In this document: positions 39,525-48,988 of the stretch, one piece after another
How the letters are laid out: the number at the start of each line of letters is the position of its first letter
Numbering within the stretch: the first letter of the stretch is position 1
NCBI GenBank assembly: GCA_903871875.1
Contig: CAIQIR010000158.1
Location: 118,840-182,839, forward strand
Source of the DNA: an uncultured Schlesneria sp.
GTDB lineage: Bacteria > Planctomycetota > Planctomycetia > Planctomycetales > Planctomycetaceae
DNA length: 64,000 nt
Direction: 5' to 3'
Notes under the pieces: generated by a model
What the model was told of the DNA's origin: nothing
The model's input: the letters and a program-made list of their open reading frames with translations, nothing else
The model's database searches: none
Made by a program: the position numbers and the translations under genes

Positions 39525-40646
39525 ATGAACACGATGCATGTTGAACCTCTCAATTTGAGTAAGCTGAAAGTTTTTCCCTTAGCCGAGCGGAAAAGCCTGA
39601 CGAGAGCCGACGAGATCGTCATCGATCCCGATCAGGCCCCCAAACCGTGTCCCGTCAAGATTGCCCCGTTGGTACGCGACTGTGCCAACCGCATTCTCGA
39701 GGCTCGTAAACGGGGTGCTGCAGTGATGCTCATTTACGGAGCTCACCTTCTGCGCAACGGTGCCGCCAAGATTCTCGATCGCATGATGGGGCAGCAGTGG
39801 ATTACCCATTTGGCGACCAATGGTGCAGGTACGATTCACGACTGGGAATATGCCTGGTTTGGCGCATCGACCGAAAGCGTCGAAATGAACGTGGGCAACG
39901 GAACGTTTGGAACCTGGCACGAAACTGCGACGAATATTCATCTGGCACTGATGGCAGGCGCATTGGATGGCCTGGGGTATGGTCGATCGTTGGGGAAGAT
40001 GATCCACGACGATGGTGTGACGCTTCCGACCAAGGAAGAGCTGACTCGCGCGATCTCTGCTGATCCTGCGCATCCACTGACGGCAGCGAGGGCGGACTTG
40101 CTGCGAGCGATGAATGAGCAGGGGTGGCCCTCCGGTCACATTCGTGTCGAGCACCGTTGGAAATTTGCGTCGATTATCGCTCAAGCCTACAAGCACGGTG
40201 TACCGGTGACGGTTCATCCGGGGATTGGTTACGACATTATTTCGAACCATCCGGTGTTCAATGGCGGCGTGATCGGTCGAGCGGCCGAATGGGACTTCAA
40301 ACTCTTTGGCGGGTCGGTCGAGAATCTCGACGGAGGTGTCGTTTTGTCGGTCGGCTCTGCCATCATGGGGCCGCAGGTGTTCGAAAAGAGTGCCAGTTGC
40401 GTCAATAACCTGCGGCTGCAAGCCGGTCGTGCGGTGGTGAATGGCCACTCGATCTATGTTGTGGACCTTCAGGACGGAGGTGGTTGGGACTGGACGCAGG
40501 GCGAACCGCCGAAGACGAATGCCGCTTATTATTTGCGGTTCTGCAAAAGCTATTCTCGAATGGGCGGCGCGATGCAATACTTGCAGTGCGACAACGCCCT
40601 GTTCATCCACAATCTGTACGACGAACTCAAAAATCTCGCTCAGTGA
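39525..40646 (+). CDS. Deoxyhypusine-synthase-like protein
   Basis: A 373-residue protein beginning at an ATG. It has the block THLATNGAGTIHDWEYAWFG, followed by GTFGTWHETATNIHLALMAG and VTVHPGIGYDIISNHP, then VVLSVGSAIMGPQVFEKSASCVNNL. These resemble bacterial members of the deoxyhypusine synthase superfamily, a Rossmann-like NAD-binding fold. The lysine that forms the covalent intermediate in true deoxyhypusine synthase (in GGGVVKHH of the human enzyme) has no obvious counterpart here, and bacteria normally lack eIF5A. The chemistry may therefore differ; homospermidine synthesis or another NAD-dependent reaction is possible. It lies between the methyltransferase and proB on the same strand. 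Confidence 0.45.
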   Translation: MNTMHVEPLNLSKLKVFPLAERKSLTRADEIVIDPDQAPKPCPVKIAPLVRDCANRILEARKRGAAVMLIYGAHLLRNGAAKILDRMMGQQWITHLATNGAGTIHDWEYAWFGASTESVEMNVGNGTFGTWHETATNIHLALMAGALDGLGYGRSLGKMIHDDGVTLPTKEELTRAISADPAHPLTAARADLLRAMNEQGWPSGHIRVEHRWKFASIIAQAYKHGVPVTVHPGIGYDIISNHPVFNGGVIGRAAEWDFKLFGGSVENLDGGVVLSVGSAIMGPQVFEKSASCVNNLRLQAGRAVVNGHSIYVVDLQDGGGWDWTQGEPPKTNAAYYLRFCKSYSRMGGAMQYLQCDNALFIHNLYDELKNLAQ

Positions 40647-40760
40647 TCACTCTGGCCTGCCGCAGCGCATTTCGTCTCCGGCGACGGACCAAGAAAATAA
40701 CACGTCTGATTTTCTCAGACACAATCGTCCCCTTCACGCCAAGTAAAAGTTTTTGCTTCC

Positions 40761-41903
40761 ATGACGCCCGATCGACGACATGATGTTTTGGATCGCATGA
40801 AAACACTGGTCGTGAAGGTGGGTACAAACGTCTTGTCGACGGACGACGATCGGCTCGACGCCGACCGGATCGCAGCGTTGGCCGAACAGGTCCACGAGAT
40901 CTGTCAGCGCGGGATCAATCTGGTCCTGGTATCGAGTGGTGCGATTGGTGCTGGAATGGGGCTGTTGGGTTTGAAAGAGCGTCCCAAAGACCTGTCTCAC
41001 CTGCAGGCGGCAGCGGCAACCGGGCAGGCCCATCTGATTCATATTTACGATAAAGCACTTCGGCCGCACGGTTATCACGCGGCTCAATTGCTGCTGACCG
41101 CGAACGATTTCAAAAACCGTTCTCGCTATCTCAATGTTCGCAACACTCTGCGGACACTGGCGGAATACAAAGTTGTTCCGATCATTAACGAGAACGACAC
41201 GGTCAGCACCGAGGAAATCAAGCTGGGCGACAATGATCGTCTGGCCGCCATGGTGGCCGGCCTGATCCAGGCTGACCTGTTGATCGTACTTTCCGTGGTC
41301 GACGGCTTACTGACCGCAGACCCGACGAATCCTCTCAGCCAGCGAATCCCGTTGGTCGAACGATTTGATGACGAACTGCTGAACCTTGTCGGTGCTTCGA
41401 AAAGCTCTCGAGGGACCGGAGGGATGAAAACAAAACTGGAAGCCGTCCGGACAGCAACCGCCGTCGGCGTCAATGTGATTATCGCGAATGGCAAACGGCC
41501 CAATGTTTTGCGAGAGATACTGACCGGAGCGGATATTGGAACACTCTTCTTGGCCGAAGGCGATGGTCTGTCGGCTTGGAAACGCTGGATCGGATATACC
41601 CTGCCGCCGAAAGGCCGCCTGGTCCTCGACGCAGGGGCCCGCCGTGCCGTGACACAACAAGGCAAATCGCTGTTGGCGATTGGTGTTGTTCGTGTAGAAG
41701 GTGATTTTGCGAAGGGGGAAGTCGTCTCGCTGGTCGATCTTCATGGCGACGAATTCGCACGTGGTCTGACCAATTACGACACGATCGGCGCGCAGTCCAT
41801 TGCCGGCAAACGAACCGACGAGATTGCGCGCGAACTCGGTTCCGTCCCGTATGACGAAGTCATCCATCGGGACAATCTCGTCGTGACCAGTCTCTCGAAA
41901 TAG
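40761..41903 (+). CDS. proB: Glutamate 5-kinase with PUA domain
   Basis: A 380-residue protein. The amino acid kinase domain opens at [11 protein letters not shown] and includes [24 protein letters not shown] sequence ([24 protein letters not shown]), and [15 protein letters not shown]. The last 90 residues form the PUA domain ([28 protein letters not shown]). It phosphorylates glutamate in the first step of proline synthesis and is normally feedback-inhibited by proline. ATG at 40761; a second ATG 12 codons later would also fit the family. It is convergent with the 1319-residue gene, with only one base between the two stops. Confidence 0.95.
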   Translation: MTPDRRHDVLDRMKTLVVKVGTNVLSTDDDRLDADRIAALAEQVHEICQRGINLVLVSSGAIGAGMGLLGLKERPKDLSHLQAAAATGQAHLIHIYDKALRPHGYHAAQLLLTANDFKNRSRYLNVRNTLRTLAEYKVVPIINENDTVSTEEIKLGDNDRLAAMVAGLIQADLLIVLSVVDGLLTADPTNPLSQRIPLVERFDDELLNLVGASKSSRGTGGMKTKLEAVRTATAVGVNVIIANGKRPNVLREILTGADIGTLFLAEGDGLSAWKRWIGYTLPPKGRLVLDAGARRAVTQQGKSLLAIGVVRVEGDFAKGEVVSLVDLHGDEFARGLTNYDTIGAQSIAGKRTDEIARELGSVPYDEVIHRDNLVVTSLSK

Positions 41904-41904
41904 C

Positions 41905-44900
41905 TTACGCCTTTCCTTTTCGGTCCGAGGGCGGCTGCTTCCACTGCTTGAGTTGTTGACGAAGCTCTTTCAAGCTGAGCGCCGGAATTGGCAGATGCAG
42001 TTGTGGTTCCGCATCGGGAGGAGCGGTTTCGCCGGACTCGTGGACCCGGTTCAGCTCTTCTTCCAGTGTCTTCAGCCAGGACGGGACGTCGATGCCCGAT
42101 CCGGATGTGGTTTTCAGGTATTCTTCAACGGAAACTTGAAGCGCCTGAAATGCGGGCGATTCCTCATGTCCCGACTCGGCATCTTCACAGGCTGGGCGAA
42201 TGCGAGCCAGCATGTGATTGACCGACAACGGCTTCACAAATCGCTCTTCCAAGTGGTTGGCGACCGAAGGCATTCGCATGCCATATTTCTTCTGCAACGT
42301 TTCCAGTTGTTGCAGGTGGCCGTCCGCCATCTCTTCAGTTTTGAGCGAGAAGACATCTTCCCAAATCGTCGCGGCTTCCGGTTTGCCCAGCCGCGCCAAG
42401 ACTTCGTGGGCAACGGTCACCGGTAACATATTCCAGGCGTCGCGGTCGTACGAGGTTTCCAATCTCAAAAAGTCGAGCAGCGAATAGAAGTGTTCGCCGT
42501 AGTCCGACTGCGTCGTCGTCGTGTTGTATTCCAGAAATCGGTCAAATTTCTCGACGACAACCTGATAGATCAGATTCAATTGTTCCGCTGCGTCGTCCCG
42601 ATCGATTTTCCCACTGCGCAGATCGTCCAGCAGCTTGATGGGATGCATCGGATCTTCATTTTCTTCGAGATGGTCGAGGAAATGTTCAACGCCGCTGTGC
42701 AGGATGGCGCGGACATTGCCCAGTGTGAGCAGCCGGGCGTTGAGGATGTAGGATCCATAGGTCTTCACGAACTCGGCGGTTTCTTCCCATAGCGGTTCGA
42801 CTTTCAATGCTTCGACCGTCGACAACCGCATCGTGTTGCTGTGTTCGAGCCACTGGTCGAGATAGTTCTCGACGATCGTTCCGACAACTTCGATCAGGTC
42901 TTCGTCGCTGAAGCGGCCACCCTTCCAATCGCCTGACGCTTTGACCACGCATTCCAGGGTGTGCCGAAGTGCAATGCGAAACAGTCGATCGAATTCGGTA
43001 ACGGCCATGCCCTTTGGCCGCGAAGCTCGCTCCATTTGACGTGCCGTTCGCAGCAGGTGCCAGGTTTCACGCAACATACCCAACTGCGGCAGATGAGCCA
43101 GCAGGAACCGAATTACCATTTGCATGGATCGAGCGGTAATGATCTGCCGGGGTTCGCCCCCATGTTCGAGAGGAACATACAGCAACGGCTTGCTTTGCAG
43201 GGACCGCAGCAACCCAGGAAGGACTCGTCGAACTTCTTCTTCGTTTCGCTGCATGACGCCGCGATAGATGTCGATGATTCGAACATCGTCTGCTGTCGTT
43301 TTGACGGTGTCATCAGCTGGGGATAGGGCACATGCGAGGCACCATTGAGCCGACCGACAGCTGAGTGCCGTTTGAATCGTTGTTTGAACCAGGAACAGTT
43401 TTGTCTGAAGCTGGGTGTCGTATTCGATGTTCACGTCGTGCTCGGCCGACGCTTCGCCAATCTCTTGTTTCCAGAGATGGTCGATCAGATTCCCCAAATC
43501 GGCTTGGACGTCGATGGAATGTCGCAACCAGTGGCGCAGCGATTCCGCCTGGGCAAGCTTCATTTCCTTGACCGCGTTGGACTGGTTATCGACCGGAACA
43601 GCTTCGCGTTCGACCGCCAGTGTGGCTCCCATTTGCCAGAGTTGAGCGATCGTTCGCAGGAATTTCAGCCGTGGTTCCAGTTCCCGCTCGATCAGTTCGA
43701 ACTCAGTTTCGCGTTGAAAAGCAGGACGGCTATCCATCGTTTCGCCTTCTTGCCCGTCGTCCGCGCTGTCGCGGTAAACGACACCTTCGTAGGCGGCGCC
43801 GAACAATTCGCTTTCTTCGTCAGGTTCCTCGTTGGCAATCTCGCCAGCGGTTTCTTCTTCCTTTTCCGGCTCCTTGCGCTTGGATGATTCGTTTACCACC
43901 GACGTACCGGGGGCGGACCACAATTCTCCGGCATTCGCTTCCAGGTAGTCGAACATCCTTCGAATCAATGGCCAAGGGTCTTCTTTGGCGGTCGAACCCT
44001 TCTCGACGACGATGCCCATCCACCAGAGCAACAAGTCCTCAAACGACATGTGCCCCGCTTCCAGCCCCACTTCTTCCTGTTGGCTCAGCCACTGCATGAG
44101 CAGGCCGAGTGCAGCAACGGTGTCCCGTCGCTCGAGCAACGCCGATACGACTTGGGCATAGGCTTTGGCCGTATCAAACTGCGCGACATGCTCACGCCAG
44201 AATTGAATGTCGCCGGCCGATTCGCCGGCGGTTCGCCATTCAGCCAGCGCTTGGGCGACATGCGAAGCGGAATCCAGGCTTTCCCTCGCGGCGATTCGTG
44301 GTAGATCATTGACTGTGGACGAACCGAACTTGTCCCAAAATTCTGCCAGTGCCTCGTAACGGACGGAAATCATTCCGGCCATCTTGGATTCTCCGCGTGC
44401 CGCCGCTTCCTCCCATGTCCGCGTATAGGCATCCAACAACGCGTCCATGATGTGCAACAAGATCTCCACTCGTTGATCGGGGACACTGTCTTCGCGGGAC
44501 GAGAACAACGGGAATAGTCCCTGAAATCCCAGGATGTTCCACGGGTCCACCAGAGCGCCGCATTCGATCCCGCGATGCAGGAACTCTTCGGCTTCGCCGA
44601 GTAGTCGTGATGCTTCCGCGATTCTGCCCAGTTCGACGACCCGACGGGCACCATGGACTCGGCATAACACTTCACATTCAAATCGTGCCGACGCACAGGG
44701 GATGATTGCCGCTTGACGAAGGCTGGCTTCGGCATATCCCATCCGAGCGAACAGGTGGGCCAACTGACGCCGCTGGACTTGCTGGGTTCCGTAATTTGCC
44801 AGATACATATTGAGCGACTGCCGCACATGTCCGAACGGTTGTCGCGTCGCCTTGGCATGCTTCTTCAGACGTTTGGCACGGGGCCCCGTTGCACCATCCA

Positions 44901-45864
44901 GCAGCCAGGCATAAAACCGATCCCGCTGGCGCGCGACGCGCGGCAGCAGCGAGGTGAGTGTGACACTCGAATCGTGACATTCGGGTCCATCACCGCTGAT
45001 TGCCGACGCCATCAAGATCGTTCCGCATAGGACGGCCGACATATCAAACAACACTTCGTCGGCGGGAACTCGCTTCTGCTTTTTCTGCCAGTCCAGCAGC
45101 GAATCGATAATGACGCGTCGAATCACAAATCGGCGGTAGCGGCCACGAATGTCGATCTGGTGCGGATCCCATTCACCGAACAAGTAGTTTGTCCGTTTAT
45201 TGACGGGATGCGAATGATCATGGGCGCGAGGATCCAGCGACAACTCGTCGAGTTGAGCGAAATCAAAATAGGCGTCCGACAACATCTCTTCTGGAACTTC
45301 GGCCAGCAGCTCCAATGCGCGTTTGATCAGCGTCTGGTAAGGACCGTGAGCGACCCCGGCGTTTCGCAGATACAGCGGCCATGGTCTGACCCGCTCGTGC
45401 GAATAAACTTCCATCTTTCGGCCGTTCTCGAGGACCGCAATGGGGCGATAGCCGACGAAGTCGTTTAATCGTTGAATGGTTCGCCGAACGACGCGATCTC
45501 GGTCATCCCAAGAACCCTGCTCGAGTACGATTTCGAAGACCTTCGCGAGAAAAAACGGTTGTTCGAATTCGGCTTCGCTCAGGTGGGCCAACAGATCTCG
45601 ATGATGCAGTCGGTAAGCGGGTAGGACGTCATCGAACACCAGATTCAATACGGCGCGAGCTTGCGCGACATCGCTGAAAGCCGGAGTCGCCTCATGCAGT
45701 TGAGACAAAACCTGCTGCAGAGCCTCGGGAGTTTTGGCCCATGTCACGCTGGAAATGAATTCATTCAGCTGCCGTTCGAACGAAGGGTCCGGACGCCCGC
45801 CAGAAAAATTCAAGTAACCGAGCAATTCTTGCGCGGTTGTCAGTTCAAACTGGGAAAGATTCAA
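41905..45864 (-). CDS. Large cytoplasmic protein of unknown function (1319 residues)
   Basis: A 1319-residue protein with a TTG start at 45864; the next Met is about 150 codons in, and GGGAG lies upstream. No signal peptide or membrane segment is visible. The sequence is leucine-rich and helical throughout, as in proteins made of helical repeats, with one strongly acidic disordered insert at about residues 645-690 (KRKEPEKEEETAG onward). Short conserved-looking blocks such as HPVNKRTNYLFGEWDPHQID and RRFVIRRVIIDSLLDWQKK do not match a family I know. It is divergent from the ExbD-like pair, with tandem inverted repeats between them. Probably a planctomycete-specific conserved protein; no function can be inferred. 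Confidence 0.8.
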   Translation of the reverse strand: MNLSQFELTTAQELLGYLNFSGGRPDPSFERQLNEFISSVTWAKTPEALQQVLSQLHEATPAFSDVAQARAVLNLVFDDVLPAYRLHHRDLLAHLSEAEFEQPFFLAKVFEIVLEQGSWDDRDRVVRRTIQRLNDFVGYRPIAVLENGRKMEVYSHERVRPWPLYLRNAGVAHGPYQTLIKRALELLAEVPEEMLSDAYFDFAQLDELSLDPRAHDHSHPVNKRTNYLFGEWDPHQIDIRGRYRRFVIRRVIIDSLLDWQKKQKRVPADEVLFDMSAVLCGTILMASAISGDGPECHDSSVTLTSLLPRVARQRDRFYAWLLDGATGPRAKRLKKHAKATRQPFGHVRQSLNMYLANYGTQQVQRRQLAHLFARMGYAEASLRQAAIIPCASARFECEVLCRVHGARRVVELGRIAEASRLLGEAEEFLHRGIECGALVDPWNILGFQGLFPLFSSREDSVPDQRVEILLHIMDALLDAYTRTWEEAAARGESKMAGMISVRYEALAEFWDKFGSSTVNDLPRIAARESLDSASHVAQALAEWRTAGESAGDIQFWREHVAQFDTAKAYAQVVSALLERRDTVAALGLLMQWLSQQEEVGLEAGHMSFEDLLLWWMGIVVEKGSTAKEDPWPLIRRMFDYLEANAGELWSAPGTSVVNESSKRKEPEKEEETAGEIANEEPDEESELFGAAYEGVVYRDSADDGQEGETMDSRPAFQRETEFELIERELEPRLKFLRTIAQLWQMGATLAVEREAVPVDNQSNAVKEMKLAQAESLRHWLRHSIDVQADLGNLIDHLWKQEIGEASAEHDVNIEYDTQLQTKLFLVQTTIQTALSCRSAQWCLACALSPADDTVKTTADDVRIIDIYRGVMQRNEEEVRRVLPGLLRSLQSKPLLYVPLEHGGEPRQIITARSMQMVIRFLLAHLPQLGMLRETWHLLRTARQMERASRPKGMAVTEFDRLFRIALRHTLECVVKASGDWKGGRFSDEDLIEVVGTIVENYLDQWLEHSNTMRLSTVEALKVEPLWEETAEFVKTYGSYILNARLLTLGNVRAILHSGVEHFLDHLEENEDPMHPIKLLDDLRSGKIDRDDAAEQLNLIYQVVVEKFDRFLEYNTTTTQSDYGEHFYSLLDFLRLETSYDRDAWNMLPVTVAHEVLARLGKPEAATIWEDVFSLKTEEMADGHLQQLETLQKKYGMRMPSVANHLEERFVKPLSVNHMLARIRPACEDAESGHEESPAFQALQVSVEEYLKTTSGSGIDVPSWLKTLEEELNRVHESGETAPPDAEPQLHLPIPALSLKELRQQLKQWKQPPSDRKGKA

Positions 45865-46246
45865 AATCCCGGTCTCCCGGCCACAAATGTCCTTGGCTCA
45901 CTTCGGCAATCTTTGCCGAACGCGAGAAGTCTTCTCGCCGCTGTAAGATACGGAACTAGACATCCCGTAAGCAAACCCGCGCCGGGTCCAGATCATGAAC
46001 AAATTTGATTCTGTTGTCCGCCGAGTTGCTTTTGTCTCATTCCTGGTATCGACTCTGCCGATTGTTCCGAAGACGATGTCTGCAACTATTTTGCCTCTTA
46101 CCTTGAGATTGTCGGCGTAATCCGGGTGTTTTGCCCAATGGGGCTACTGGCTGGCCAGCATTTGACAGACAAAACCGCAAGGTGAGAAGTGGGGCTAGCC
46201 TCCCGATGATTCTGAAAAGTTTCTTGGCATCAATTAAGTACCTCTG
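45865..46246. other. Divergent promoter region between the 1319-residue gene and the ExbD-like pair
   Basis: A 382-base region with two inverted repeats at its left end (listed separately). The rest shows no gene, RNA or clear promoter hexamers. Confidence 0.4.
45902..45938. repeat. Two adjacent inverted repeats
   Basis: TTCGGCAA-TCT-TTGCCGAA (45902-45920) is followed after one base by GCGAGAAG-T-CTTCTCGC (45922-45938). Both have perfect eight-base arms. They lie 38-74 bases upstream of the TTG start of the 1319-residue gene, where they could be regulator sites or fold in the leader RNA. Confidence 0.5.
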
Positions 46247-48988
46247 ATGAGCGGCGGAGCAAAGAAATCCCTGACCGTTGAAGTCTTTCCGTTTCTCGCC
46301 GTGCTTGTCTGCACGATGGGCTCGCTGATCTTTTTGCTGTTGATCACCGCACGGCAGGTTCGAGTCCGTGCCGTTGCCTATGCCGCCCACCAAGAGGCTT
46401 TACGGGAAATTGCCGCCGTTGAAGCCGCGGCCTTGGCCACAGCGCTGCCCTCCTTTCCCGAGCCTGAAGAAAAACCGGCAGCGCCCGTCATCGTTCTGCC
46501 CCCACAGCCGAAGCGCGAGCCAAAGCCGATCAAATTGCCCGATCAGACCCGCGCGTTTGCACTTGCCGAGCGGGAGCGCGAGTTGAGCGATCTGAAGGCC
46601 AAATGGCGATTGAAAGTGAATCAATTGTCTTCTGAACGTGATCGTCAGAAGGCATTACTTTCCAAACACAAAAAGATGGTCGATGGGGTGCTGGAGCAAG
46701 CAAATTCGTTGAAGTCCGAGGTCGGTACGTTAGAGACCCAGCTGGAAAAGCTCAGCGACGATTCGACATTGCAGCCCACCGACGATGCCGAACGGCTGTC
46801 AGTGCAGCGTCAAATCACCGAGATGAAAAGGCGCTTGCGAGCGGCAAAGGTCGCAGCGGCCACGGCCGAAAACGACAAGTTCCAGGTGGTTCCGTTCGAC
46901 CCGCAGACTGGCACGACGCGTCGTCCAATTTTGATCGAATGCACCGGGAACGGAATCCGCTTTCTCCCGGAAGATATTATGATCACGGCGGAGGACTTGA
47001 ATGGGTTTACCCCACGAACAAACCCTCTCGCGGCCGGAACCGGAGCATTGATTAACTACTGGACCGCCTGGAATGCCAAGCAGAGCAATCCGCGAGCGGA
47101 ACCAGAACCTTATGTCTTGATCCTGGTGCGACCCGATGGGGTCGTGGCCTACTATGTCGCCATGCGGATGTTGGAAAATATTCGTACGGCGCATGGATAC
47201 GAATTGATCGATGAATCGACTTCATTGCAGCTTCCTGAGTTGGATCAAGGAGCACAGTCGGCCTGCTTGACAGCGGTTCGCCGACTATTGGGCGAGAGAG
47301 AGAACGTCTACCGCCATGCGGTCGCCAGCGGTTCTGGCAGTTCCGTCTTTGGTGGTCCCCCGCGACGCGGCGGTAGTGGCGGCGGCCCCGGCGGTGGATC
47401 GGGTGGAGGGGCTGGAGCAGGTCTCGGCGGAGGATCGGCTGGAGGCTCTGGACTAGGCCCCGGCGGAGGAATGGGTCGCAGGCCAGGCGGTGGACCAGAG
47501 GGGATCCCGAGCGGCGGCTATGGTGGCGGATCCGGTTCCGGAACAGGCAATCGAAGTGGGACCGGTACGAAGATGTTTGGTCCTGGAGAAGACGGCGTTG
47601 CTGGGAGCGGTCCCGGTGGCAACGGAGTCCCAGGTGGTACTGATGGAGAAGCCAGTGGGGCGGGACGTCCTGGCGGCGGTAACGTCTTCACAATGTCGGA
47701 CATCACTGGTGGTGATAGCTCCGTCGGAACTCGAAGTTGGGAACGAGTCGAGAACTTTGAGGGACGACCACGACGTCGAGGCAGCGACGGCGGCGCGACA
47801 GCCCAGGATGGTTCTTCAGGTGCAGGCGGCTCCGGTACGAGTGGCGATCTGCCGAACGGAACAAGAGCCGGATCGGGCACGAGAACTGGCAAAAGGAATG
47901 GGACTGGTTCAGCAGTCGGATCGGCGACAGGAACTGGATCAGGCGGCGGCGTTGCCGCAGGAACTGGAAAAGAAGGTAACCCGGATTCCGACACAGAGGC
48001 AGCAGGCACTGGAACCGCGGGTGGAGAATCCACCGCTCGTTCATCGTCCGCTGCTGGTACAAGAACCTCATCCGGTGACGACGACGATTCGACCACTGCC
48101 TCAAATTCGCAACGCGGAACGTCGGCGTCAGGGGACGATAGCGGGGACGCTCAGGGCTCAACGAGCGGCGGTTCGGGCGGATCGCAGCGTCGTAGTCGAG
48201 GGCCGCAGGGGCGATGGTCCTCCAATCCGGCGAACTCAACCGGTGGGGCAACAGGCGATTCGTCGGGGGGCGACAGCGAGCCAGAGCCGGGAATGCCCAT
48301 CGGTCAACGCCCAGGGAAAAAAGGGGCTCAACCAAAATCAGGTGCCGACGTGGCCGCAGACGAACAGGGCGATGACGCCGACGGTGATGCCAGCGGGGGA
48401 TCTGGTTCACGTTCGGGTTCCCGGGCGAGCAATCAATCCAGTCGGCTGTCGTTGTCAGACAACGATTCTTCGGCGCCACGGTACTCTAACGGATCTCGTT
48501 CTGGCCGGTCGGATGCCCGACCGAAATCGACGGACAAAGATGCCAAACAACTCGAGCCAGAAATGCTGGCTGGTCGTCGATGGGGATATGCCGAGCCCGG
48601 AGCCAGTATCGGGTTCGAACGCGAAGTTCGCGTCAATGTGTCAGCCAATTTGATTGTGATCGCCGAAAAATACGAAATCCCGATCGAACAAGGCGAAGGC
48701 CGGCAGGAAACGTTCGAGTCGTTCGTCACATCGCTCGACCGGCATTCGCACGAATGGGGTAGACCGCCGCAAGGGTTCTTCTGGACACCTCGTCTTCAGT
48801 TCGTCGTGAAACCTGATGGGGATGCCCAGTACGAACAACTCAATTCCATGATGAAACGAGCCGGACTGGCGACTTCCCACGAGTTCTTCAAGGATTCGGA
48901 AATTCGCAAATACGGTCGCGATCCGCGTTTGGCCAAACCAACTACAACAAAAACAGCCAGTAGCATTAATACCGGAGGCACACGATGA
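46247..48988 (+). CDS. ExbD/TolR-like membrane protein with long Gly/Ser-rich linker
   Basis: A 913-residue protein. A single membrane segment at about residues 14-36 (EVFPFLAVLVCTMGSLIFL) lines up with that of ExbD, but Ala18 replaces the proton-path Asp. A coiled coil (about 85-205) follows, then a region resembling the ExbD periplasmic domain: PILIECTGNGIRF and LILVRPDGVVAYYVAMRML. After about 400 residues of Gly/Ser/Thr-rich low complexity (361-760) comes what looks like a second copy, RVNVSANLIVIAEK and LQFVVKPDGDAQYEQLNSMM. The stop overlaps the start of the next gene by four bases. No ExbB or TolQ gene is in the window. A role in force transmission or envelope scaffolding is inference only. 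Confidence 0.7.
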   Translation: MSGGAKKSLTVEVFPFLAVLVCTMGSLIFLLLITARQVRVRAVAYAAHQEALREIAAVEAAALATALPSFPEPEEKPAAPVIVLPPQPKREPKPIKLPDQTRAFALAERERELSDLKAKWRLKVNQLSSERDRQKALLSKHKKMVDGVLEQANSLKSEVGTLETQLEKLSDDSTLQPTDDAERLSVQRQITEMKRRLRAAKVAAATAENDKFQVVPFDPQTGTTRRPILIECTGNGIRFLPEDIMITAEDLNGFTPRTNPLAAGTGALINYWTAWNAKQSNPRAEPEPYVLILVRPDGVVAYYVAMRMLENIRTAHGYELIDESTSLQLPELDQGAQSACLTAVRRLLGERENVYRHAVASGSGSSVFGGPPRRGGSGGGPGGGSGGGAGAGLGGGSAGGSGLGPGGGMGRRPGGGPEGIPSGGYGGGSGSGTGNRSGTGTKMFGPGEDGVAGSGPGGNGVPGGTDGEASGAGRPGGGNVFTMSDITGGDSSVGTRSWERVENFEGRPRRRGSDGGATAQDGSSGAGGSGTSGDLPNGTRAGSGTRTGKRNGTGSAVGSATGTGSGGGVAAGTGKEGNPDSDTEAAGTGTAGGESTARSSSAAGTRTSSGDDDDSTTASNSQRGTSASGDDSGDAQGSTSGGSGGSQRRSRGPQGRWSSNPANSTGGATGDSSGGDSEPEPGMPIGQRPGKKGAQPKSGADVAADEQGDDADGDASGGSGSRSGSRASNQSSRLSLSDNDSSAPRYSNGSRSGRSDARPKSTDKDAKQLEPEMLAGRRWGYAEPGASIGFEREVRVNVSANLIVIAEKYEIPIEQGEGRQETFESFVTSLDRHSHEWGRPPQGFFWTPRLQFVVKPDGDAQYEQLNSMMKRAGLATSHEFFKDSEIRKYGRDPRLAKPTTTKTASSINTGGTR

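Noticed and set aside
47490..48653. Long plus-strand frame (387 codons) and minus-strand frames across the same bases
   Set aside because: They overlap the Gly/Ser-rich linker of the ExbD-like protein. GGN-biased sequence keeps other frames open, and the translations are low-complexity Gln/Arg-rich with no start site or family.
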